Source: Baffinella frigidus (taxonomy: Eukaryota; Cryptophyceae; Cryptomonadales; Baffinellaceae). Taken from it: a stretch of 25,229 bases of DNA. Of this stretch, positions 1-8,084 are shown piece after piece. The stretch is taken from the NCBI GenBank assembly GCA_026770585.1, contig MU646594.1, positions 156,215 through 181,443 of the forward strand, given 5' to 3'. Every line of letters starts with the position of its first letter. Positions within the stretch are counted from its first letter, which is position 1. A model generated the notes under the pieces. It had not been told where the DNA came from. It searched no databases and was given only the letters and a program-made list of their open reading frames with translations. The translations under genes were made by a program, and so were the position numbers.

Positions 1-389
1 CTGCAGGTGCCCACAAATCTCTAAAGTGGCCAAGTAGGCCAACCTGTGATCGGCTCCTAGTAGTAACACGTGCTCTAGGTATTTGGAACTAGACAACCCC
101 ACGATTGTAAGCCAGTTGGAACCTCCACCCCCCCCCCCAAAGGTACACGAGTACATGTAGGGTGCACACACGTGAACCACCCTGCAGGTGCCCACCAATC
201 TCTAAAGTTGCCGAGTAGGCCAACCTGTGATCAGCTGCTAGTAATAACACGTGCTCTAGGTATTTTGAACTACATGTAGACAACCCCACGATTGTAAGCC
301 AGTTGGAACCGCCCCCCCCCCAAAAAAAGTACACGAGTACATGTAGGGTGCGGTGCACACAAGTGAACCGCCCTGCAGGTGCCCAAAAA
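1..389. repeat. Tandem repeat, about 2 copies of a 181-191 bp unit
   Basis: Units starting with CTGCAGGTGCCCA begin at 1, 182 and 373 (the third is only a start). Copies 1 and 2 align along their whole length. They differ mainly by point changes, a poly-C tract of variable length, and small insertions such as an extra TACATG near 272. Each unit contains a long C run followed by a GTACACGAGTACATGTAG motif. No coding capacity is convincing. Confidence 0.9.
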
Positions 390-500
390 TCACATTTTTT
401 TCAAATGTGCACCAGACGGGAACCCATTTTTCTCGGGAATGTTGGCATGTATTTTGGCCCGAAAATTCGCCAGCTCCATTCTCCGGGGGGGTAAGCGATT
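389..500 (+). repeat. Dispersed repeat fragment, inverted partner at 2868-2975
   Basis: The stretch ending in GCCAGCTCCATTCTCCGGGG matches the reverse complement of 2868-2975 at roughly 80% by eye. The partner lies inside the nested element at 2682-3499. The overlapping open frames on both strands are different and short, so I read this as a non-coding transposon fragment. Confidence 0.7.
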
Positions 501-586
501 TGGGGCCCGAAATTTTCTTGGCACACACAGAATCCGGTCGGTTGGTATTTTCTTAATTCATTAGAAAACACGAGAATCCGGTCGGT

Positions 587-660
587 CTGCGTTTTCTTAA
601 AAATAAGAAAACGGAGGAGAAATCGGTCGGTCCGATTTCCTTAACATGAAGAAAACGCAG
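587..660. repeat. Inverted repeat (12 bp arms) among AATCCGGTCGGT repeats
   Basis: CTGCGTTTTCTT (587-598) and its exact complement (649-660) enclose a second hairpin formed by AAATCGG and CCGATTT. The motif CCGGTCGGT recurs at about 534, 578 and 624 (variant). The stretch 500-720 holds no supported gene. Confidence 0.55.
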
Positions 661-719
661 GGGTCAGATCCGGTGCGGTTTCTTGAGAAGCGTTTTCTTG
701 TAGACGAAGTACATGTACC

Positions 720-1059
720 CCTGTAATCCCAATCCCTAAACCTTAACCAATGCCTGGAAACCCAAACCCCGAAACCCTGAACCCGAAACTCCAAGCCCTG
801 AACCATAAACCGTAAACCTTAAACCCTCAACCCTCAACCCTCAACCCCCAAACTCTGATCCCTGAACCCTCAACCTTCAACCTCAAACCCTACACCCTGA
901 ACCGTGGACCCTAAACCAAAAACCATAAACCGTACACTCTAAACCGTAAACCGTAAATCGTAAACCGTAAACCGTAAAACCTAAATCCTCAATCCTATGC
1001 CCTAACCCCTGAACCCTAAACCCCAAACCCTAAAGCCTAAACCCTGAACCCTGACAAAA

Positions 1060-1099
<40 letters not shown>

Positions 1100-1105
1100 A
1101 CTATC

Positions 1106-1193
<88 letters not shown>

Positions 1194-1256
1194 ACCCTGA
1201 ACGCCAAACGCTATCCTCAACCCTATACCCTCAACCCTAAACCTTGAACCCTAAAT
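720..1256 (-). repeat. Degenerate telomere-like heptamer array (CCCTAAA, CCCTCAA, CCGTAAA)
   Basis: The plus strand carries the C-rich strand. A disordered mix of AACCCTAAA-like and CCGTAAA-like units leads into a nearly pure run of CCCTCAA from about 1063 to 1198. The array ends abruptly at the element at 1257 and resumes at 2527, so the element inserted into it. CCCTAAA is the complement of the plant-type telomere repeat. An internal position is inferred from more sequence on both sides. Confidence 0.85.
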
Positions 1257-2521
1257 TGTGAGCCTCGGTCAGACAGGTGGCGAGCCTCGGCCATGGGCCA
1301 GGTGCCGCCTGGTCGCCGACCACGGGGGAAGCCGGCGCCGACCGGAAGCCCTCCCCGTTTTCAGAGGACCCGTCGGCCCCCTCTGCATTCTCTGCCTCCA
1401 AGGGCATCCGCGGTCGCTACGCGCCGCTTTTTTTTCTCTCTTCGTTCGTGGGGTCGGGAGATAGAATCCCGAACAGACCTTCGCTACCAGATATGACCCC
1501 GCTAGAGGGGAGGCATCCCCATTGCCCCGATCGTACCGGGTGGCAACTGCGAAATGGAGGGCGGGTGCCAGCACCCCGCTGCGGGAGTCTGCGACGATAG
1601 GGAATGCCAAATGCGCTTCTGTGAACACCACCGCGGCGATCACATGTGTGAGAAACGATTCCCAATCTGAAACTGAGTAGGTATCTTAGGGGGTAAAGGG
1701 ACAGGTCACCTTGAAGCTTTTCAACAGGTCACCTTAAGGCTATCTAAATAAGGACCCTCAGGGGGGGGCAGAATACAAACGCCGCCCAAAACCCTACATC
1801 AGGTGAGACGAACAGCCGACAATCATGAACCAACGATAGAATGAGTGGAACCTTGCAGGCCAAGGTTCTTTAAGCCACACATGCATACATGCAGACGACT
1901 CAGAAGGTCCACAGGACCTTATGGCATGCCCCACCAAGTGCCTCTCTGGAATGTCAAACCTATGAGAGGTGGAGGCATGAGTCTTGGAAGGTCAAATGTG
2001 GTACAACCATCGCGGAATAGCCACGGGGTAAATTCAACCACATACAGCCGGATGGAGGAGTCGGCTCCCTGAAGAAGCCGACCTGAGTTGGATTGGCTAA
2101 CCGATCGGATGAGCGGTTAACCAATACAACTCCTCCCTTTTTCAAGAACCCGACCCCGCCCGGAATGATAGGTCTATATCGATGAGACCAGGCTGTTAAG
2201 TCTGTCAAAACTCGTGGACCTACCAAACCTCTCCTTCGTCGTTTACTTCATCCGCGCCAATCTTCGGGGAGCATCCCTCGGAGACAGACTGAGCGGGGTA
2301 TAAAATGGACCGATCATAGTCTGGTGATGGCACGGGTTAGGCAATAACGGCGAACCCTCTTTAATAAATTCAGTAATCAGTAATCAGAGGCGTCCCACAA
2401 GGCCCGGGGGCAACACAAGCTGAGACCAAACCTGAGTTCATTGACCCTTCACATCAGTCAACTAGAGGCTCGCGACCTGGCCCATGGCCGAGGCTCGCCA
2501 CCTGTCTGACCGAGGCTCACA
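1257..2521 (+). mobile_element. Solo-LTR-like element with perfect 47 bp terminal inverted repeats
   Basis: The element starts TGTGAGCCTCGG and ends CCGAGGCTCACA. Its first 47 bases (1257-1303) are an exact reverse complement of its last 47 (2475-2521). It is flanked by TAAAT at 1252-1256 and 2522-2526, a 5 bp target duplication. TG...CA ends, a 5 bp duplication, a TATA box (2299-2305) and an AATAAA (2363-2368) are the usual marks of a solo LTR read on the plus strand. Long inverted ends are not; they suggest a DNA transposon or foldback element instead. Open frames inside (for example 1269-1643 minus, 124 codons) match no family I know and overlap frames on the other strand. I am sure of the boundaries but not of the class. 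Confidence 0.8.
2257..2368 (+). promoter_or_regulatory. CCAAT box, TATA box and AATAAA signal inside the LTR-like element
   Basis: CCAAT (2257-2261) lies 42 bp before TATAAAA (2299-2305). If transcription starts about 30 bp after the TATA box (near 2330), CCAAT falls near -72, its usual place. AATAAA follows at 2363-2368, so a start and a polyadenylation signal lie within 40 bp, as in a short LTR R region. The transcription start is inferred. Confidence 0.55.
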
Positions 2522-2526
2522 TAAAT

Positions 2527-2572
2527 CTTAAACCGTAAACCGTAAACCGTCAACCGTAAACCCTAGCCCCTT
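2527..2572 (-). repeat. Telomere-like array, continuation beyond the insertion
   Basis: Repeats of CCGTAAA and one CCCTAG continue the array cut by the element at 1257-2521. Confidence 0.8.
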
Positions 2573-2584
2573 CAGGAATATTCC

Positions 2585-2679
2585 ACAGGGTCTACGGTAG
2601 GCAATGCCGTAGGGACGTAGGGGGTCCCTACGGATAGGGCAACGGAACGTCGGGCAGAATCGCTCCGAAAATCCCTTCG
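2585..2679 (+). mobile_element. ACGGTAGGC-family MITE, left part, split by nested insertions
   Basis: The order CTACGGTAGGC, CCGTAGGGA, GGATAGGGCAACGGAA, GAAAATCCCTTCG matches the elements at 12954-13115, 13901-14046 and 20394-20487. The expected continuation TAGCCCGCTG is missing here but appears at 3619-3628, after two elements that each sit on a TA. This copy is therefore the oldest layer of a three-level nest. Its left end is degenerate. Confidence 0.75.
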
Positions 2680-2739
2680 TACAGGCCTTACTCGATTACA
2701 GGGTTACACAATACAAGGTCACACACTGGACACTCCGAT

Positions 2740-2830
2740 GTGGACTTTAATTATTTAAGGTCCGCACACTGACTGCTTTTTTGTGGACCTTAAATTTAAG
2801 GTCGCACACACTGACTGCTTTTCGTGTGTG
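2740..2830. repeat. Hairpin-forming minisatellite, about 2 units
   Basis: Units of about 43 bp read AAGGTC(CG)CACA, then CTGACTGCTTTT, then TGTGGACCTT. The two ends are complementary, so each unit can fold. The same unit recurs at 3340-3480. Confidence 0.75.
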
Positions 2831-3302
2831 ACCGTACAACAGCGAAAGGAAATTGGTCTTTAGAGTGCTTGCCCCCCCGGAGAATGGAGCTGGCGAATTT
2901 TTGGGTCCAAAAAAATGTCAACATTTCCCAGGAAAAACTGGGTTCCCGAGTGGTGCAAGTTAAAAAAATTCATGTACATGTACATGTACTGTACAGTGTA
3001 TTCAGTGCAACCCCCAATAAAAAAATCCAAAATCATCGGGACTCGCCGTACAAACTGTGTCTTGAGAAAGCGTGCCTCCTATGCCCTCCGCCCTGCTCTT
3101 CCCTCGGCATGGGTTCATTCTCACACGGGTCCCCGATTGTGGACATTCACATGGTCAAAACCCGCCTCGGGAGGGGGGCGAGGAGGAGAGCGAGGATTCA
3201 CAGGAAGATGTTCCCCTTGCTCAGAGGAAGAGGAAGGTTGCACCGGTCTAATAAAGGACAGCCGAGCTGATCACGTGTCTTGGTTGTACATGTAGATGTA
3301 CT

Positions 3303-3480
3303 GAATTCAAGGTCCGCACACACTCGTCGTTCGCGAACCTTGATGAATTTAAGGTCATTTAAGGTCACACACTGACTGCTTTTCTGTGGACCTTACATTT
3401 AAGGTCACACACACTGACTGCTTTCCTGTGGACCTTAAATTTAAGGTCACACACACTCACTGCTCAAAAGTGTGTGACCT
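3303..3480. repeat. Hairpin-forming minisatellite, about 4 units
   Basis: This array has the same unit as 2740-2830. Successive copies vary in the loop and in the number of CA steps. The last unit runs into the right terminal repeat of the 2682-3499 element, so the arrays sit at both inner ends of that element. Confidence 0.8.
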
Positions 3481-3501
3481 TGTAATCGAGTAAGCCCTGT
3501 A

Positions 3502-3618
3502 CAGGGGTACCTCGCTTACAAGAAAGCGTACCCCCCCCAGGACCACCAGAGGGCCCTAGGCATAGCCCTACTGTAGGGGCCTAGGGGGGTGCGTTTTCTT
3601 ATGAGCGAGGTGCCCCTG
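3502..3618. mobile_element. CAGGGGTACC-family MITE, copy A
   Basis: Ends are CAGGGGTACCTCGCTTAC and GTAAGAAA-like inverted sequence closing in AGCGAGGTGCCCCTG, with TA on both sides. The middle has the family palindrome around GGCCTA/CTACTGTAGGGGCC. The element is 117 bp. The left TA is shared with the end of the 2682-3499 element, so it inserted at that junction. Confidence 0.9.
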
Positions 3619-3645
3619 TAGCCCGCTGCAGGGTAGCACATGAGC

Positions 3646-3827
3646 TTTGGTGCTTTGGTGCTTTATTTTACACTCACATCGAAGGCCAGCGCCCACCTCA
3701 CTCTTGAGGAGTTGGGAACGATCTACTCAAGGTGGTGATAGCATTGTTTGGTGCTTTGGTGCTTTATTTTACACTCACATCGAAGGCCAGCGCCCACCTC
3801 ACTCTTGAGGAGTTGGGAACGATCTAC
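3646..3827 (+). repeat. Perfect 81 bp direct repeat, period 101 bp
   Basis: 3646-3726 and 3747-3827 are identical, beginning TTTGGTGCTTTGGTGCTTTA. Twenty unrelated bases lie between them. Identity over 81 bp points to recent duplication or an assembly artefact. Confidence 0.9.
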
Positions 3828-4009
3828 GGATGAGCTCCCCGGAACTACCCATGCAGGCTGGACCGAGCCCCTTATTTTTATTTATTTATTAGAATCCACC
3901 TGGGGTTTGACCATCAAGTTGAGTAATACATTCTTATCTTCCCATGGCTTGACGGATTCTTGTTGTTTGCTTCCTTCTCGCCGGTATCCGGGGTCAGCCC
4001 GAAACATTA

Positions 4010-4125
4010 CAGGGGTACCTCGCTCATAAGAAACGCCCACCCCCCAGGACCACCACAGGGCCCTGTGCAGAGGCCTACTGTAGGGTCATAGGGGGAGGCG
4101 GTTTCTTGTGAGCGAGGTACCCCTG
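4010..4125. mobile_element. CAGGGGTACC-family MITE, copy B
   Basis: CAGGGGTACCTCGCTCATAA at the left and its near complement at the right are flanked by TA at 4008-4009 and 4126-4127. The element is 116 bp and is one of the best preserved copies. Confidence 0.92.
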
Positions 4126-4127
4126 TA

Positions 4128-4520
4128 GCTGCACTGTCAGCGTCACCTGCCACCCACACGCCAGTCGCCAGGGTTGAGGCGCGAGACCTTTATCACTAAC
4201 AACACGCCCGCCATCCATTCACCTCCACCCAGGCTGGGTCAAGCCGTGGCTTCAGGCATTATTAGGGTTGGGAGAGTTCAGTTGTACCAGGAGTGTCCGC
4301 TTAAAACGTTTCACGGCCTTGACACTCGTTTGAAGGCTCGAAACCTCGAAAACTGGAAATAGGAAAGTGGCCAACAATTCGCAATTACCGCAGATGCTCT
4401 ATTTTGAACCGACTCAACCTTTTTTAGAGTCGAATTGTCAACCCCACGGATTCATTCAGCTCTTGCATGTACGTATTACGCAGAACTCTCGCTACGGTCT
4501 GAGGGTTTCAGCAACTCATG
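4128..4520. other. No gene seen
   Basis: Two short open frames (62 and 102 codons) cover this stretch and run into flanking MITEs. Neither shows a known domain. I see no RNA gene or repeat. Confidence 0.5.
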
Positions 4521-4595
4521 CCCCCCTATCAATAGGTCCTAGGCCTACTGTAGGGTCCCAGAGGGTGGCACTTTCTGATGAGCGAGGTACCCCTG
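4521..4595. mobile_element. CAGGGGTACC-family MITE, copy C, left half lost
   Basis: The central CCTAGGCCTACTGTAGGG and the right end GATGAGCGAGGTACCCCTG followed by TA are present. The left terminal repeat is missing. Confidence 0.8.
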
Positions 4596-4647
4596 TAGCG
4601 CCGGCGAACCACCATGACCCCCTCGCTCTCCTGCTGCAGGCGCACTA

Positions 4648-4908
4648 TCCCTCAAGTGACAAGTTAATAGGGTAACGGCCTGAAAATGGGTTAGTTAGAC
4701 CTACGGCATTGCCTTGGACCTCCTTCCGTAGGCCGAGACTTTCTGGATCCCTCGGCCTACGGTAGGAGGTCCTAGGCAATGCCGTAGGCCTAGCTACCCC
4801 ATTTTCAGGACGTTGGCATATGAAAGTAGGCTCATACGCCCAACGGTAGGGCCCCAGGACCTGCCTAGGGCGAGTGAGGGTGAATATTCGCCCTATGGCC
4901 ACTCAAGG
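4648..4908 (-). mobile_element. TCCCTTAAG-family MITE carrying a nested palindrome
   Basis: The left end is TCCCTCAAGTGAC after TA (4646-4647); the right end is GGCCACTCAAGG before TA (4909-4910). Its interior (GTAGGCTCATACGCCCAACG, then CCTGCCTAGGGCGAGTGAGG) is the reverse complement of the copies at 9934-10154 and 12589-12688. A 132 bp palindromic element at 4678-4809 interrupts it. Confidence 0.8.
4678..4809. mobile_element. Nested palindromic MITE, 59 bp arms, 13 nt loop
   Basis: Arms 4679-4737 and 4751-4809 are near-perfect complements that begin CCTGAAAATGGG and end CCGTAGGCCGAG. They are separated by 13 bases. ACG at 4675-4677 and 4810-4812 is a probable 3 bp target duplication. No coding sequence is present. 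Confidence 0.8.
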
Positions 4909-4965
4909 TAGAGAAGATTCGGGACCAACTGAGAACGGTCGGGGGATACATGACGGCTCTGGCTA

Positions 4966-5115
4966 CAGGGGTACCTCGCTCATAAGAACCGTCCCCCATA
5001 GGACCCTACAGTAGGCCTATGTCTAGGGCTCTACGGTGGTCCTAGGGGGGGGTGCCTAGGGCTCTACGGTGGTCCCTAGGGGGGGGGGCAGTTTCTTATG
5101 AGCGAGGGACACCTG
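4966..5115. mobile_element. CAGGGGTACC-family MITE, copy D, with internal duplication
   Basis: Ends are CAGGGGTACCTCGCTCATAA and ATGAGCGAGGGACACCTG, flanked by TA. It is longer than its relatives (150 bp) because a ~32 bp block containing CTAGGGCTCTACGGTGGTCC is present twice. Confidence 0.9.
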
Positions 5116-5223
5116 TAGGCCCTCCTCAGACGCAGCCTCAGTGGGGTTGCATGCTAGTAGAGGTCTCTTGGCGCTCGCACACCAGACTCCATGCACATAC
5201 CGTTTACTAGACATGGTTACAAT

Positions 5224-5961
5224 TCACGCCCGTGCGGAGTAGCGGCACGGCGTCGAAGCGCTGCCTTGCCTGTCCCCGCTGTCGACGTCCATCTTGGCCA
5301 TGAACGACGCGAGCACCTGCTGGTCCGGATCGCGAATCGACTGCCGCGGCTCCTCCCACGTGTTGCTGGCCGGAGCGGTCGCCGTAGCAATTCGCTGCGG
5401 CCGCGGGAGGTTCAAGATTTGCAGCACGGAGAAGGCATTGCTGATTTCCTCAGAATCTTCTGCATTTTTGCATCTCTCTAGCTGTGAAGGAGCCGTCTTG
5501 GAGTCGTTCGAGAAGGCCTCGTGTTGGACGTAGTCGCCAGAACTGATGGCGAGATCCAGGACGCAGAGCGTCACCTCGTCGGCTTGCGTGCAGTGCAGGC
5601 GAAGCTGGTACAAGTGGAATGGCTCGTCGAGGATGTTGCTGTGCGCTGGTAGGATGAGCCGGCAGGTTTCTTGTGCCTCGTCCACGAGCGTGACCGCGAA
5701 GGGGCCCATGTACGCGGGCGTGAACGTGCCGCGGCGGGCGATGTGCGCGTCACGGGTCGAGAGCCACACCATGTCTCCGGTGCGCAGCCAGGTTGGGCAG
5801 GGCAGCCGCTCGACCTCGGCGGCGGTCCAATGTTCATTGTGACCGGCAACGCGAGCGCCGAGGTGCGTTGTGCCTTCCGGGGCGAACGGAACTGCGGACT
5901 GCATCTTCGTGGGCGGTGTTGGAGTTGTGTGTCTGCGATAGACCCTTCCTCGATGGGACAC
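5224..5961 (-). pseudogene. Ty3/gypsy-type integrase C-terminal relic (GPY/F domain)
   Basis: The open frame of 245 codons contains GDMVWLSTRDA (residues 62-72), GPF at 86-88, and DEPFHLYQLRLH (112-123). This order (GD-VWLST, then GPF/GPY, then a PFH---L-L tail) is that of the GPY/F domain closing the integrase of many Ty3/gypsy retrotransposons. That domain follows the catalytic core and helps integrase bind DNA and multimerise. The catalytic core, zinc-binding region, reverse transcriptase and RNase H are all absent upstream (5962-6453), so this is a fragment. The start Met is arbitrary. The last 120 residues (Ser-, Ala- and Glu-rich) match nothing I know. GC is high compared with its flanks. 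No LTR is recognisable on either side. Confidence 0.6.
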
Positions 5962-6400
5962 GGTGAAACGAGGCCTTGCTGATGAGAGATACAGAGATAC
6001 CCGTCAAAGGGGGATTTCCAGATTCTGTGCAGCAAGAGGAATCTTTGCCCCCCCGCCTAAAAATACCCTCTCGTTTTTCCCACTGGTACAAATCGGTCGA
6101 ATAGATGGACATCTATAAATACAAAGCCTCGAGAGGTCACCAGATGGCAACCATGGAGAGGCAAAGCAGGGTTTTTGGTACACTTTGGTGTACGACTCGT
6201 AAACAAGAGTGTGACCAAGAGGTGTCGTGCACGGGGTTGCCTCAGGTTGCAGGTGTGAGTTTGATAATTCGAACCCAAGATTGTGCAAGATTCTCTGACA
6301 TCCAAGCACAGGTTGTTCACGGACACAGTCCATCAAAGCCAAGGTTCTTATCCATCCACCGGTCACAAAAATTGCCCGCCACACTTCAGAACTGATTGAT
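5962..6400. other. No gene seen
   Basis: A 149-codon minus frame (6004-6453) shows no recognisable motif. CTATAAATA at 6112-6120 is TATA-like (TATTTATAG on the minus strand). No repeat partner for this stretch was found in the window. Confidence 0.45.
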
Positions 6401-6401
6401 T

Positions 6402-6517
6402 TTCCAGAACACTCTCGAAGAATCGGAGATGTTTCTATTATTTTCTGGAACATTCGGAGATGTTCATATTATTTTCTGGAACATTCGGAGATGTTTCTAT
6501 TATTTTCTGGACGATTC
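6402..6517. promoter_or_regulatory. Heat-shock-element array on a 31 bp tandem repeat
   Basis: TTC and GAA blocks alternate every 5 bp, the binding pattern of heat-shock transcription factors. TTCTGGAACATTC is a perfect three-block site at 6443-6455 and again at 6474-6486. Partial sites lie at 6402-6419 (TTC, GAA, changed block, GAA) and 6505-6517. The repeat period is 31 bp. The sites could serve a minus-strand promoter with the TATA-like 6112-6120, but no gene is evident. Confidence 0.6.
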
Positions 6518-6825
6518 GAGCGCCCGAAGTTGCCCGTTATTTGTATTTTAGAACGCGCAAATCACACAGAAGGGTCGCACACAGGACGGGCTAGTCACGT
6601 GGGCAGGCGGAAATTCCCCGGGCAGGCGGCCGGTGGGGGATATCTACGGTGGGGGGGCCCTATGTAGTAAAACGTTAACGCTGGGGGGGTGGCCATCTAC
6701 AAGAACGATCGGGACACTGAACCACGTCTTTTCGCAGCGCACGTGCCGAATCGCGTGCCGAATCCGAAGATCGGATCCTGACACTGAACGGATCTTTAGG
6801 GACGCACCGTTTCGCAGTTTGAAAC

Positions 6826-6927
6826 AAGTGGCGCTTCGCGCCATGTAAACACGTGGCGCTTCGCGCCACGTGGCGCTTCGCGCCTCAAGACGTGGCAAAA
6901 AACATGACGCTTCGCGTCATGTTTTTT
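6826..6927. repeat. Cluster of GCGCTTCGCG hairpins
   Basis: Three GTGGCGCTTCGCGCC units lie at about 6828-6884; 6851-6871 is ACGTGGCGC, TTC, GCGCCACGT. A fourth hairpin at 6897-6927 has 14 bp perfect arms (AAAAAACATGACGC) around a TTC loop and ends in six T. The stem-plus-T-run resembles a bacterial terminator, but the setting is eukaryotic. Confidence 0.85.
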
Positions 6928-6963
6928 CCATCTTGGATGGGCCACAGCGGTGTAGGTAGCACC

Positions 6964-7020
6964 TTAATTCACGGGGCGTCCCTTAATTCGCGGGGCGTCT
7001 CGTAATTGGCGGGGCGTCTC
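6964..7020 (+). repeat. 19 bp tandem repeat, 3 units
   Basis: Units TTAATTCACGGGGCGTCCC, TTAATTCGCGGGGCGTCTC and GTAATTGGCGGGGCGTCTC follow each other without a gap. Confidence 0.9.
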
Positions 7021-7123
7021 TTCAAGATCTTGCAGGGGTGGGTTGCACGTGTCTGTAGTAAAGTGGCCTCTGCGAAGAAGATCTCAGATCCGTTCTTCGG
7101 ATTCGGTTGAAATTCGTCGTTTT

Positions 7124-7143
7124 TGTCTTGTCCGGACAAGACA
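7124..7143. repeat. Perfect 20 bp palindrome
   Basis: TGTCTTGTCCGGACAAGACA is fully self-complementary. It lies inside the 6626-7252 element. Confidence 0.9.
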
Positions 7144-7383
7144 GGTTCTTCACGAGGTTCTCTTCAGTGTCCCGATCGTTCTTGTAGATGGCCACCCCCC
7201 CAGCGTTAACGTTTTACTACATAGGCCCACGGTAGATATCCCGGCGGCCGGTGTTCCTGAACGACGTGCACCGCCGGACACGGTTCCAATGAAGAAGAGC
7301 ACGGCTCTGGCCTGGGGGCCCTTTTGAAGTCAGAGGCAAGCCACATAGTGAATTTCGTGTCACGCGGGAAGCCTGCCGGCTGG

Positions 7384-7551
7384 GCTCGCTCCGCCCAAAA
7401 ATCTCAACACCCCCAAACCCCCTGCGGCTGGCTCGGCGAAGAATCGCCTGCCCGGCGATTCTTCGCCTCGCTTGCGCCGCAGGGGGGCGATTCTTCGCCG
7501 AGCCAGCCGCAGGGGGTTTGGGGGTGGTGTTGAGATTTTCGGGCGTCGCCC
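7384..7551. mobile_element. Foldback element with ~64 bp arms
   Basis: 7384-7447 (containing AAATCTCAACACCCCCAAAC and GGCTGGCTCGGCGAAGAATC) is the near-perfect reverse complement of 7488-7551. The spacer holds another GGCGATTCTTCGCC motif. The right arm is then duplicated. Confidence 0.85.
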
Positions 7552-7658
7552 TTAAAGTTTAGGCCTCCGGCGGCGATTCTTCGCCGAGCCAGCCGCAGGG
7601 GGTTTGGGGGTGGTGTTGAGATTTTCGGGCGTCGCCCTTAAAGTTTAGGCCTCCGGCG
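7487..7658 (+). repeat. Identical 86 bp tandem duplication of the foldback right arm
   Basis: 7487-7572 and 7573-7658 are identical by eye. Each begins GCGATTCTTCGCCGAGCC and ends GGCCTCCGGCG. Confidence 0.9.
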
Positions 7659-7680
7659 GCCCCTGCAGGGGGCTTTTTTT
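7658..7680. repeat. CCCCTGCAGGGG hairpin followed by seven T
   Basis: This GC-rich palindrome with a T run closes the foldback block. A terminator role is not claimed. Confidence 0.6.
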
Positions 7681-8084
7681 GTCGAAAAGGGTGGACGCGA
7701 CAGCCTGTAGGACATGGTATCACGGAAATCTCCGTCTGCCCGTTCCAACGTTTGAACTTGGACGTGACCGTTCGAAAACGTCTGGTTCCGGTCAAGAAAT
7801 GGATCACGACTCTCATGGAAGGTCCTTTCCAACTCAGAAACGACCGGAAATCCGGTCGAGTGGACTTTTCTGGTACAAAACCAGGACGTGACCTGGTACA
7901 AAACCGGATGCGCGCGCGCCTGCGACACAAGACTGCGAAGACACACTCCGAAATTCATATTCACGCATTTCGGTTACGTTTAGATGGACTTTTTAGGTAC
8001 AAATTCAAAGGAAGGATAGACTTGGCCTGCGAAACCACAGAAATTTATGCTGACGCCCGTGCAGTTGCCTAGAAGGCCCTAAAG
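7681..8084. other. No gene seen
   Basis: Overlapping frames on both strands (up to 123 codons) show no known motif. Short inverted words (CTGGTACAAAACC twice) lie at 7870-7905. Composition is mixed, and I would not annotate a gene. Confidence 0.45.

Larger units (their letters stand above)
2682..3499. mobile_element. Non-autonomous TA-target element, 818 bp, CAGG...CTTACTCGATTACA ends
   Basis: CAGGCCTTACTCGATTACA at the left and its complement with one mismatch at the right form terminal inverted repeats. TA flanks both sides (2680-2681, 3500-3501). A TA target and a CAG start fit the Tc1/mariner-pogo group, but no transposase is present. Inside are two minisatellites and a fragment repeated at 389-500. 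The 148-codon frame at 2824-3270 runs across these repeats and is not credible as a gene. Confidence 0.75.
6626..7252. mobile_element. Foldback or Mutator-like element with ~90 bp inverted ends
   Basis: 6660-6721 is an exact 62 bp reverse complement of 7163-7224. Homology continues outwards to about 6626 and 7252 with small gaps (GGCCGG, GATATCTAC) and inwards in weaker form (CCGAATCCGAAGA in both arms). Long terminal repeats and no transposase fit a non-autonomous Mutator-like or foldback element. I could not settle a target duplication. Confidence 0.8.

Noticed and set aside
1440-1480. tRNA T-arm-like hairpin (TCGGGA...TCCCGA) in the LTR-like element
   Set aside because: Loop size and the T-loop consensus do not fit, and no other arms are present.
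2824-3270. 148-codon plus-strand frame
   Set aside because: It lies in a non-autonomous element and crosses a repeat whose inverted copy at 389-500 is not open in the same frame.
5160-5223. LTR or polypurine tract downstream of the integrase relic
   Set aside because: No purine tract or TG...CA block with a second copy was found.
6897-6927. Bacterial-type intrinsic terminator
   Set aside because: Stem plus T run fits by shape, but there is no adjacent gene and the DNA is eukaryotic.
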